Below, in pieces: positions 1 through 8,293 of a stretch of DNA of 64,000 bases. Under the pieces are notes generated by a model that was not told where the DNA came from, made no database searches, and saw only the letters and a program-made list of their open reading frames with translations. Both the position numbers and the translations under genes were made by a program. The stretch is from NCBI GenBank assembly GCA_019245415.1, contig JAFARO010000004.1:558001-622000 (forward strand), in the 5' to 3' direction. Source of the stretch: Alphaproteobacteria bacterium (GTDB lineage Bacteria; Pseudomonadota; Alphaproteobacteria; Micropepsales; Micropepsaceae). Each line of letters starts with the position of its first letter. Positions within the stretch are counted from its first letter, which is position 1.

Positions 1-72
1 GACCAGCGCGATGCAGAGCGCCACGACGAACGCGCCGAACGACAGCCTCGCGGCGGTGGAGCGGTAGGTCAT
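1..72 (-). CDS. N-terminal fragment of a probable exported or membrane protein
   Basis: Only the first 24 codons lie in the window; the gene continues beyond base 1. The peptide starts MTYRSTAARLSF and runs into a hydrophobic stretch (GAFVVALCIALV), which fits a signal peptide or a first membrane helix. A purine-rich GGGGAGG lies a few bases upstream of the ATG at 72 on the minus strand, so the start is well supported. The function cannot be told from this fragment. Confidence 0.55.
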   Translation of the reverse strand, partial: MTYRSTAARLSFGAFVVALCIALV

Positions 73-120
73 CGATTGTCCTCCCCGGCGAGCAGGGGCG
101 CCAACGTAACTTCCAACCCG

Positions 121-258
121 TCATGGCCGCCCTTGAGGCGGCCATCCAGAGAAGAAGATTCACGCGGAGTCGCGGAGTCGCGGAGAAGCAAAAGGTGGAC
201 CTCCGCGCCTCCGCGCCTCCGCGTGCAAACCTGGATGGCCGGGTCAAGCCCGGCCATG
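121..258. repeat. Nested palindromic intergenic repeat (hairpin, iterated-octamer hairpin, hairpin)
   Basis: Two perfect 9-bp-arm hairpins (ATGGCCGCC/GGCGGCCAT at 123-145 and ATGGCCGGG/CCCGGCCAT at 235-257) flank a larger hairpin with 25-bp arms at 161-185 and 201-225. The large arms are built from three copies of an 8-mer of the type CGCGGAGT and pair with two mismatches. The two outer hairpins are themselves inverted copies of each other. It fills the space between two minus-strand genes, and no coding signal was seen. Confidence 0.8.
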
Positions 259-298
259 ATGAAAGAGGTACAATGCAACGCTTCCCGCATCGGATGCT

Positions 299-1933
<1,635 letters not shown>

Positions 1934-2035
1934 GGTGTGCGACCCCCTGTGCGAAGGGGGGAATATAGGCGGGGAGGGGGGAGCGGCCAACTGGCGAGAG
2001 GGACTCAAAGTGCCGCTATCGAAGCCCCTCTTTAT

Positions 2036-2093
2036 CCTCCCCCGCTTGCGGGGGAGGTGCTCCGCGCAGCGGAGCGGAGGGGGGATTGCGCTG
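2036..2093. repeat. Palindromic repeat, half copy (CCTCCCCCG family)
   Basis: A near-perfect palindrome with arms CCTCCCCCGC and GCGGGGGAGG (2036-2057) is followed by a GC-rich tail with its own CTCCGC/GCGGAG pairing. The same palindrome core occurs at 10899 and, in pairs, at 15.2 and 42.0 kb. It lies between the divergent acyl-CoA synthetase and HicB-like genes. Confidence 0.75.
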
Positions 2094-2131
2094 GTGTTCT
2101 TGTGCCATACTGCATGCAGCAGCCACAAAGC

Positions 2132-2398
2132 ATGACCTCCAAGTACAGCTTCTCCATCGTCCTGGAGTCGCAGGAAGGCGGCGGCTTCACCGTGCTCGTG
2201 CCCGTGCTGCCCGAGGTCGTGACCGAAGGCGATACCGAGCGCGAAGCGCTCGCCAATGCCGAAGAAGCCATTCGCTTGGTGCTGGACTATCGGCGCGAGC
2301 GCGGCATCGCGATCCCCGCCGACGCGCGACCCGAAGCGCGCAAAGTCACGGCTGCGGCGCGATGGGAGGTACTAGTGAAATATTGCTTTTATCCTTGA
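2132..2398 (+). CDS. HicB-like antitoxin-type protein (orphan)
   Basis: The 88-residue protein begins MTSKYSFSIVLESQEGGGF and has the compact HicB fold signature, including VLVPVLPEVVTEGDT and EALANAEEAIRLVLDYRR. HicB proteins normally neutralise the HicA RNase and repress their own operon. No hicA is visible on either side. The last residues (about EVLVKYCFYP) do not look like the family and lie in the overlap with the AT-rich cassette downstream, so the 3' end may have been altered by that insertion. An alternative ATG lies at 2114. HicB-like proteins without a toxin are common, so a functional TA system is not implied. Confidence 0.7.
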   Translation: MTSKYSFSIVLESQEGGGFTVLVPVLPEVVTEGDTEREALANAEEAIRLVLDYRRERGIAIPADARPEARKVTAAARWEVLVKYCFYP

Positions 2399-3934
2399 AG
2401 CCCAATCCGCAAAACTCTCGAGACTTGGAAGGTTTTCATCGTCCTTCTCTTCTTTGTCAGGACGATCAATTTTCCACGCCTTCTCGGCCACAGAATCTAG
2501 CATTATGGAAATCAATTTTTTCTTCTGATCATCGGCGCCATTAGCTTCAATTTCGCGTTTGAAGCTGACGTACAGTTCCATGACTCGCTGTTTGTGATTG
2601 TATTGCTCGTAGAGCTTTCTGTAGAGCCGCAGTGAAACTAGGCCGAACGTACTAAGCGCCACAAGAGGCAAACCAATAAGCACACGCAGCCCCAGAATTC
2701 TTATATCCGGGATCGGCATGTGTTGAAATTCAATCTGATACACGAGCTGATAGCTACCTGCTGCAATGAGGAGCAATGGCACGATGAATAGTCCATAGAA
2801 AAATACCGTAGCAATCCAGCTCTGGGCATTGTAGCCAAAAACCCTGTTGAACATCGACGGTCGTTGCGTTTCTGTGGCAGAAGGGCTTCCTCTAAAGGGA
2901 GTTGGTGCATAACGCGATTTTGCATCAAAATATGTCCACGCCAAGCCGGCCGCTCCGGCAGACGGAAGCAGCGACAAGATTTGTGTCTTCATCGATTCAT
3001 AGAGCTTTCCGAATTTCTCATCCCATTCAATTTTCTGGGCAGCCGCATTGGACGTCACAGTTTCGGTCAATTTCTGAAGACTTGCGGCGGCTTCGTCTCG
3101 ATTCTCGGTAGCTTGAGACAAGACGGTATTGAAATTCTTTTGTAGTTCCATCACTTCGTCGCTGACACTTTTCGCATCGTCGGTTCCTTCGAGCAACTTA
3201 CGCCTGAGCACGACAATGGCGTCATTCGCAGCTATGACTTCGTCTATCTTCGCCTGTAGCGACTTTTGCTTCGCGACTAGGGCATCATACTGCTCTTCCG
3301 ATGACGTTTTGAGAGATGCGAATTGTTTTCCACACTTCTCCACATCATCTAGAACGCTTTTAATTGAAGCTGTGTGAGCTTCGGCCCGCGCCCCAGAATC
3401 TGACAAGTTTTTCAGAAGTTCCTGCAAAGCTACCTGCTGCGAACTGAGATCAGCAATTTGAGAAGCGACTCCCGAATGCTCGTTCGAGAGTTTTTCGGCC
3501 TTAGCTACGGCCGCTGTCTGCAGCGATTCAATCTCCGCTTTCGATCGGCCAATAGAAGCTTGGTCATTGGTAGCCGATTGTTGTAAGACTTCGACGGCAC
3601 CCTTTGCGGTCGCGACTGATGTCTTGATAGTTTCGATCTCTTGTCCGCTAACTTTTGCCTTCTCGATAATTGAACTCATCGATTCACGATCAGCCTCAAG
3701 GGCTGATTTTGAATTGGATATTTCGGTTCGAAGGCTCTCAGCCTGTGCACCCAGGGTTTGTGCCTTTTGGGTTTCGTCGGACAGGTGAGTGGAGGCTGCC
3801 GAGACCGCAGTATCGAATTCCGCCTTCTTGGCCTTCAATTGCTCAAAGAGTGTATTGATCTCGCTTGCTATAGCTGCGAGAGTCGAAGGGTCTGGCACTG
3901 CCTGCGAGAAATTAGGTGAGCCTGGTTCTGACAT
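2372..3934 (-). CDS. Coiled-coil membrane protein of unknown function, foreign composition
   Basis: I do not recognise this 520-residue protein. Residues of about 15-320 are an almost uninterrupted Ala/Ser/Gln/Glu-rich heptad region typical of a long coiled coil. Two hydrophobic segments follow at roughly 370-395 (FFYGLFIVPLLLIAAG) and 410-435 (VLIGLPLVALSTFGLV), and then a charged C-terminal domain of about 85 residues with YNHKQRVMELYVSFKREIE. The topology suggests two membrane spans with the coiled coil and the C-terminal domain on the same side. Base composition is clearly AT-richer than all neighbours, and it overlaps the end of the HicB-like gene by 27 bases tail to tail. Horizontal acquisition is likely. 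A membrane-effector or defence role is only a guess. Confidence 0.85.
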   Translation of the reverse strand: MSEPGSPNFSQAVPDPSTLAAIASEINTLFEQLKAKKAEFDTAVSAASTHLSDETQKAQTLGAQAESLRTEISNSKSALEADRESMSSIIEKAKVSGQEIETIKTSVATAKGAVEVLQQSATNDQASIGRSKAEIESLQTAAVAKAEKLSNEHSGVASQIADLSSQQVALQELLKNLSDSGARAEAHTASIKSVLDDVEKCGKQFASLKTSSEEQYDALVAKQKSLQAKIDEVIAANDAIVVLRRKLLEGTDDAKSVSDEVMELQKNFNTVLSQATENRDEAAASLQKLTETVTSNAAAQKIEWDEKFGKLYESMKTQILSLLPSAGAAGLAWTYFDAKSRYAPTPFRGSPSATETQRPSMFNRVFGYNAQSWIATVFFYGLFIVPLLLIAAGSYQLVYQIEFQHMPIPDIRILGLRVLIGLPLVALSTFGLVSLRLYRKLYEQYNHKQRVMELYVSFKREIEANGADDQKKKLISIMLDSVAEKAWKIDRPDKEEKDDENLPSLESFADWASRIKAIFH

Positions 3935-4049
3935 CTTTCACCGCGCCAATTTTTCAATCGGAAGTCTGAGAATCTAGACAAAGTATACTCATGTACCGCT
4001 TTTGTTCCAGAGTATTCTTTCAGAATAATTGGAATGCTTCATTTCTGCC
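2375..4049. other. Low-G+C cassette between HicB-like and XRE genes
   Basis: By eye the G+C content falls from about 65% to nearer 50% close to base 2375 and recovers near 4050. The segment contains only the coiled-coil membrane protein gene and about 115 bp of AT-rich leader. Both edges fall at the 3' ends of genes with host-like composition. No integrase, transposase, terminal inverted repeat or target duplication was found by reading. Confidence 0.65.
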
Positions 4050-4349
4050 CTAGCGAGTTAGCCTCACGCCCGGCCCGTCGCCATTGAGGAATTCGATGCC
4101 CGCCGCTTCATAGGCGCGCTGGATGGCTTCGACGGTGCGGGGCTTTAGCTCCTCGCCGCGCTCGAAGCGCAGGATCGTGGTGTGCGCGACCTTGGCGAGC
4201 TTGGCGACCTGGACGACCTGCAAGCCCAGGCCCGCGCGTGCCATTTTCGACTGCACCGGAACCATGACGACAGGGGAGGCGGTCGCGGCTTTGCGGGCGG
4301 GCTTGCGCGCGGTTTTCCGTGCCTTTTGTTTTGCTCTTGACAGTAGCAT
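4050..4349 (-). CDS. XRE-family helix-turn-helix regulator
   Basis: The protein has 99 residues. A basic Lys/Arg/Ala-rich N-terminus (about 1-30) precedes a small Cro/C1-type domain with ARAGLGLQVVQVAKLAKVAHTT and then ILRFERGEELKPRTVEAI. The C-terminal motif AAGIEFLNGDGPGVRL is the usual ending of this short single-domain family. It probably represses a small operon or itself: an inverted repeat TACTG-G-CAGTA sits directly upstream of the start. No clear partner toxin is adjacent; the foreign membrane protein lies downstream on the same strand, 115 bp away. Confidence 0.85.
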   Translation of the reverse strand: MLLSRAKQKARKTARKPARKAATASPVVMVPVQSKMARAGLGLQVVQVAKLAKVAHTTILRFERGEELKPRTVEAIQRAYEAAGIEFLNGDGPGVRLTR

Positions 4350-4364
4350 TTAATACTGGCAGTA
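4341..4364 (-). promoter_or_regulatory. Putative XRE operator (CAGTA repeats)
   Basis: An inverted repeat TACTG-G-CAGTA (4354-4364) lies 5 bp upstream of the XRE start, and a further CAGTA copy (4341-4345) overlaps the start codon region. The TATTAAA beside it could be a -10 element. Autoregulation by the XRE protein is inferred. Confidence 0.4.
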
Positions 4365-4400
4365 ATCTGGTCGTCGGTTGCGATTCCAAAGGACTATACC

Positions 4401-4793
4401 ATGCGGCGCAGGCGGGGCGGGGGCGCGAGGCCTGCCCACGCGAAGTCTATGGGCGCGAAATCCGTGCGCGCGGCGGCGGGGCGGTCCACGAGCGGGCCTC
4501 CCGCCAAGGCGCGCGCGCCACGCCGGGGGAGCGCTGCGGCGCAGCTTCGATCCTTCTACGAATACACGGCCTATATGGAGGAGCCGCTGAATTTCGCGCT
4601 CGATTATGCGCGCGCGCTCAGGCTCGCGGCCCTCGGTCTTTCGGCGCAGGGCGTTTCGTCGCCGGAGCGCGCCGCGGAGGATGCGCGGGGCGACGGCCGT
4701 TCGTTGCTGGCGCTCGGGCGTTCGCTCGGCTCGGAGCTCGCGCAGGTGAAGGCGATGCTGGACACGCTGCTCCGATGCGCGCGGGAGGCGTGA
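4401..4793 (+). CDS. Hypothetical protein
   Basis: I do not recognise this 130-residue protein. The first 50 residues are Arg/Ala/Pro-rich and low in complexity. The C-terminal 80 residues (from about YEYTAYMEEPLNF) look like a helical domain, ending SELAQVKAMLDTLLRCAREA. The start codon is uncertain: a later ATG at MEEPLNF would give a shorter and more plausible protein. It lies divergently from the XRE gene and upstream of a YqeY-like gene. Open frames are common by chance at this G+C, so confidence is moderate. Confidence 0.4.
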   Translation: MRRRRGGGARPAHAKSMGAKSVRAAAGRSTSGPPAKARAPRRGSAAAQLRSFYEYTAYMEEPLNFALDYARALRLAALGLSAQGVSSPERAAEDARGDGRSLLALGRSLGSELAQVKAMLDTLLRCAREA

Positions 4794-4803
4794 GTGGCGC
4801 GCC

Positions 4804-4876
4804 TGACCCCTCCCCGAAAAATTTCCGCTGCGCTTCGCTCCGCTTCAATTTTTCGACCCTCCCTCAAGGGGAGGGT
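4804..4876. repeat. Palindromic intergenic repeat
   Basis: Inverted arms CCCTCCC-TCAAG-GGGAGGG (4858-4876) are preceded by an AAAAATT/AATTTTT pair around a CGCTTCGCTCCGC core. It sits in the 119-bp gap between two co-directional genes and may act as a weak terminator. Confidence 0.55.
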
Positions 4877-4912
4877 GGTTTAGTTTCGCGCTCCCTCCGC
4901 CATACTGCGCCG

Positions 4913-5263
4913 ATGAGCGATGCGGGGGCGGTGGTCAAAGCGAAAATCCGGCGGGACTTGCTCTCGGCGGCGAAGGCGCGGCGCTCCGACGAGACGCGGC
5001 TGCTGCGCGTGCTGCTGGGGGCGTTCGACAACGCCGAGGCCGTGCCGGTCGGCCGCGCGCACGAGCGCTACAAGGCGCGCATGTTCGGCGATCCTTCCGT
5101 CGAGGTGCCGCGCCGCGTGCTGGACGAGGACGCGGTCCGCGCGCTGTTGCTCAGCGAACAGTCCGAGCGTATCGCCGCGGCGAAGGAATTCGACGCGCTC
5201 GGCCGCGCCGACGAGGCCCGTCGTCTCGAGAGCGAGGCGGCGCTCATCGGGCGATACCTTTGA
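4913..5263 (+). CDS. GatB/YqeY domain protein (short form)
   Basis: The 116-residue protein has the YqeY layout: a helical N-terminus (KIRRDLLSAAKARR, TRLLRVLLGAFDNAEAV), then a C-terminal helical hairpin with EQSERIAAAKEFDALGRADEARRL and a closing EAALIGRYL. The family resembles the tail domain of the GatB amidotransferase subunit that binds tRNA. Free-standing YqeY proteins have no firmly assigned function. It is shorter than the usual 150 residues because the middle is compact. The start at 4913 gives the conserved first helix. The permease gene begins 25 bp downstream, so the two may be co-transcribed. Confidence 0.8.
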   Translation: MSDAGAVVKAKIRRDLLSAAKARRSDETRLLRVLLGAFDNAEAVPVGRAHERYKARMFGDPSVEVPRRVLDEDAVRALLLSEQSERIAAAKEFDALGRADEARRLESEAALIGRYL

Positions 5264-5288
5264 GCCGAATCGCGGCAAGCTCGCGCGC

Positions 5289-6692
5289 ATGACGGAAATC
5301 GCATCGACGCCCACGGCCACGGCCGCGAGCCGCCCCGCGCTCGGCTTCCTCGACACCGCGCTCTACATGCTCGCGGCCGGCGTCGGCATCCGCTGGATCG
5401 CGGTCGCGGCGGCAGTGGGGCCGGCGTCGCTGCCGCTATGGCTGTTGGCGCTCATCGTCTTCTATCTGCCGCTCGCGGTCGCGGTGGCGGAGCTGACCGG
5501 CCGCCATCCGGGCGAGGGCGGCATCTATGCCTGGGTGCGCGACGAGTTCGGGCCGCTCGCCGGGTTCATCTGCGGCTGGTTCTATTGGTTCGCGCTGATG
5601 CCCTATTTCGCGGGCATCCTCTATTTCCTCGGCGGACTGATCCTGGCGGCGCTGGGGCATGATCCCAAGGACACGCTCGCCTATATCGCCATCGCGGCGG
5701 CGATCTCTCTGCTCGTCACCGCCATGCAGGCGGCGGGACTGAAATACGGCAAGTGGCTGCCCAATATCGGCATGACCGGCGGCTGGATCGTGGTGCTGAT
5801 CATCGTCGCGATGGGCGTGGTCATCGGCGTCGAGGGACGCAGCGCCACCGATTTTGCGCACGCCGCGTGGCTGGCGCCGGCAAGCTTTCCCACCGCCATC
5901 CTGTGGGGCACGATCGTCTTCGCGTTCTCCGGCGCGGAGTCCGCGGCGTTCCTGAGGAGCGAGATCAAGGGCGGCCTGAAGACCATCGTCGCGGCGCTGG
6001 CAATCGTCGGCGTGGCGTCGGTGTTCGTCTATGGCGCTGGCACCGCCTCGTTCCTCGCCATCCTGCCGCAGGGCGAGCTGACGCGGTTGGGCGGCTTTGC
6101 CGACGCCTTGAAGACGGGACTGGTGCATCTGGGGCTCGGCCGCTTCGTGCCCATCGTGATCGGGCTGTTCGCGTTTTCGATGCTGGGCGGCTTCACGGCG
6201 TGGTTCGGCGTGGGCGCGCGGCTTCCCTTCGCTGCCGGCATCGATGCGTTCCTGCCCAAGGTGTTCGCGCGGCGCAATCCCAAGACCGGCGCGCCGGTGC
6301 CGGCGATCCTGCTGCAGGCGGGGCTGATGTTCGCAGTGGTGCTGCTGAGCCAGGCGGGGTCGAGCGTCGCCGGCGCCTACGACATCCTGGTCAACATGGC
6401 GGTGCTGGGCTCGACCGTACCGTATCTCTTCATGTTCGCCGCACAGCTTCGCGCGGCGGGTCGGCCTCAGGTCGCGGGCGGCTGGACGCCGCCGGGCGGC
6501 AAGCGCACCAGCGTCGTGCTGGGGTGGCTCGGGCTTCTCTCCAGCGCGGTCGCGATCCTCTGCACCCTTGCGCCGGATCCGAACGACGCGCATGCGGGCC
6601 TGACGTTCCTCAAGATCGCCGGCGCCACGGCGCTGATGCTCGCTGCCGGCCTGGCGCTCTACGGCACGGCGCGGTGGCGCGCGCGCACGTAG
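5289..6692 (+). CDS. APC-superfamily amino acid permease
   Basis: The 467-residue polytopic membrane protein has about 12 hydrophobic segments beginning near residue 18 (LGFLDTALYMLAAGVGIRW). The stretch LTGRHPGEGGIYAWVRDEFGP is the characteristic helix-2/3 region of the APC superfamily, with the G-E-GG-Y-W pattern seen in amino acid:polyamine antiporters. It presumably moves an amino acid or related amine across the inner membrane by proton symport or exchange. The start at 5289 begins the protein just before the first membrane helix. The substrate is unknown. A class III aminotransferase and a secreted aminopeptidase downstream are compatible with peptide and amino acid use. Confidence 0.88.
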   Translation: MTEIASTPTATAASRPALGFLDTALYMLAAGVGIRWIAVAAAVGPASLPLWLLALIVFYLPLAVAVAELTGRHPGEGGIYAWVRDEFGPLAGFICGWFYWFALMPYFAGILYFLGGLILAALGHDPKDTLAYIAIAAAISLLVTAMQAAGLKYGKWLPNIGMTGGWIVVLIIVAMGVVIGVEGRSATDFAHAAWLAPASFPTAILWGTIVFAFSGAESAAFLRSEIKGGLKTIVAALAIVGVASVFVYGAGTASFLAILPQGELTRLGGFADALKTGLVHLGLGRFVPIVIGLFAFSMLGGFTAWFGVGARLPFAAGIDAFLPKVFARRNPKTGAPVPAILLQAGLMFAVVLLSQAGSSVAGAYDILVNMAVLGSTVPYLFMFAAQLRAAGRPQVAGGWTPPGGKRTSVVLGWLGLLSSAVAILCTLAPDPNDAHAGLTFLKIAGATALMLAAGLALYGTARWRART

Positions 6693-6773
6693 CGCCCCTG
6701 GACGCCGCTCCCTCTTCTCTCTAAAATAGAACAATCGAACTTCGCCATAAAGGCGAACGCAGCGGGGGGCTCC

Positions 6774-8210
6774 ATGTCGCGCACCATCAACATCGCGGTG
6801 ACCAACTGGTCGGGCGTCAGCCTGTCGGCGGGCGATGCCAAGTCGCAGGAGGGGCCGGCGGCGACGTTCTCTCCGTCGAGCACGCCCAACGGCGGGAGCA
6901 TCACCGCCACCGCCTACAACAATTCGCTGTTCAACGGCGGCAACAAGGGCACCTTCGTGCTCTCCAATTCGAGCACGGGGGCGTCCTACACGATCTTCTA
7001 CACCCATCCCCAGACGACGGGCGCGAGCTACATCTCGCTGCAATCGGCGAGCACGGGCGGCGTCGCGGGCATCGGCCAGCCGACCTATTCCGGCGATCCC
7101 ATCAACGCGACGATGAACGTCTATGCCGGCGTGCCGGTGCAGACCGGGGGCACGACCTTGGGCTACGTCACGCCGCTGTTCGAGAACGCCTACACGGTGA
7201 GCAACAACTGCCAGGACCTGGCGAATTCGGTGTTCAATTCTGCCACCCGGTCGGGCGCGCTGATCGAGGCCGCGTTCAACCAGTCGACGACGCCCTATAT
7301 GCCGGCGGATTTCACCGGCGGCCAGCTCGCCACCACCCTGGTCGACGTTCTCTACAACTGTTTCACCTCGGGCAGCGGCGCGGACTGGCCGATCCTGAAA
7401 TTCCTCGCCGACTACATCGCGCCGATCGGAACCGCGGCGCCGATGACGATGTGGGTGCCGCTGATCTCGTATCAAGGCGGCAACCCGTCCATCTATCAGA
7501 TCTCGGGCTACCAATCGTTCGAGCTCGTGCAATACAACGGCGGCACGCCGGTGTGGAATCCGGCCGAGGTTCGGACCTTCCTCACCCTGCTCGCTGGCGG
7601 CGCGCATTTCGTGGCGGTTTCGGCCTATGACGATCTGACCAGCCAGGGCATCGCGACGAGCGCCAGCCGCGCGCTCTACACCGCGTTCCAGAATTCCGGA
7701 CTGTCGCAGCGCGAGGACTTCGCCAATTCGCATTACTGTAACGCGATCCTCTACAACAACACCGGCTACTACTATCTGAGCAACATCACCCAGCAATGGG
7801 CGCCGCCGGGCTGCGGCCTGATCCTGTCGCTGCTCTTCGGCAGCACCATCAACGACAATCGCAATCCGCCCGCCGGCAGCTTCAACACCTTCATGCAGCT
7901 CGAGGGCTGGCCGGCATCGGGGGTCACCGGCGGCGACCGCCACAGCGCCGATTACGATGCCTACAAGCAGACCTTGTGGAACACCGCGACCTATGGCGCC
8001 TGTCCCTATAGCGAGAAGCGCGCGACCACCGTGTTCCTGGCGCCGCAAGGCTGGACGCCGACCATCTATCAGACGACGCTGATGATGCCTTATGTCGGCG
8101 CCTATGCGAGCGGCACCTATCCCAACGGCGAGCCGCAGAGCTGGCTCAACACCGAGGTGGCAACCGTGCCGGCGGGAACGCCGCCGCTGCCCTCCACCTA
8201 CTACACCTGA
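6774..8210 (+). CDS. Unrecognised Asn/Ser/Thr/Tyr-rich protein
   Basis: This 478-residue protein is not one I can name. It has no obvious signal peptide (start MSRTINIAVTNWSG). The first 120 residues are rich in Ser, Thr, Gly and Asn in short alternating strands, suggesting a beta-sandwich domain. The remainder is rich in Tyr and aromatic residues, with segments such as FTGGQLATTLVDVLYNCF, VWNPAEVRTFLTLLAGGAHF and DRHSADYDAYKQTLW. Cysteines are few. Its composition differs from the typical housekeeping proteins around it. It stands alone between the permease and the aminopeptidase, with its own leader. The N-terminal domain distantly recalls small lectin-like or aegerolysin-like modules, but that is a weak impression. 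Confidence 0.8.
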   Translation: MSRTINIAVTNWSGVSLSAGDAKSQEGPAATFSPSSTPNGGSITATAYNNSLFNGGNKGTFVLSNSSTGASYTIFYTHPQTTGASYISLQSASTGGVAGIGQPTYSGDPINATMNVYAGVPVQTGGTTLGYVTPLFENAYTVSNNCQDLANSVFNSATRSGALIEAAFNQSTTPYMPADFTGGQLATTLVDVLYNCFTSGSGADWPILKFLADYIAPIGTAAPMTMWVPLISYQGGNPSIYQISGYQSFELVQYNGGTPVWNPAEVRTFLTLLAGGAHFVAVSAYDDLTSQGIATSASRALYTAFQNSGLSQREDFANSHYCNAILYNNTGYYYLSNITQQWAPPGCGLILSLLFGSTINDNRNPPAGSFNTFMQLEGWPASGVTGGDRHSADYDAYKQTLWNTATYGACPYSEKRATTVFLAPQGWTPTIYQTTLMMPYVGAYASGTYPNGEPQSWLNTEVATVPAGTPPLPSTYYT

Positions 8211-8293
8211 TCGCAATGCCGCTGTCCGGTTGCTAGAGCGCGTGCCCCGGCGCTATGGATGTTTTCGACTTTATTCCATCGGGGAAGCGTTTC

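Noticed and set aside
5436-8216. A 926-codon minus-strand open frame over the permease and the 6774-8210 gene
   Set aside because: The translation is Arg-rich low-complexity sequence without any domain, and it spans two genes that are clearly coding on the other strand.
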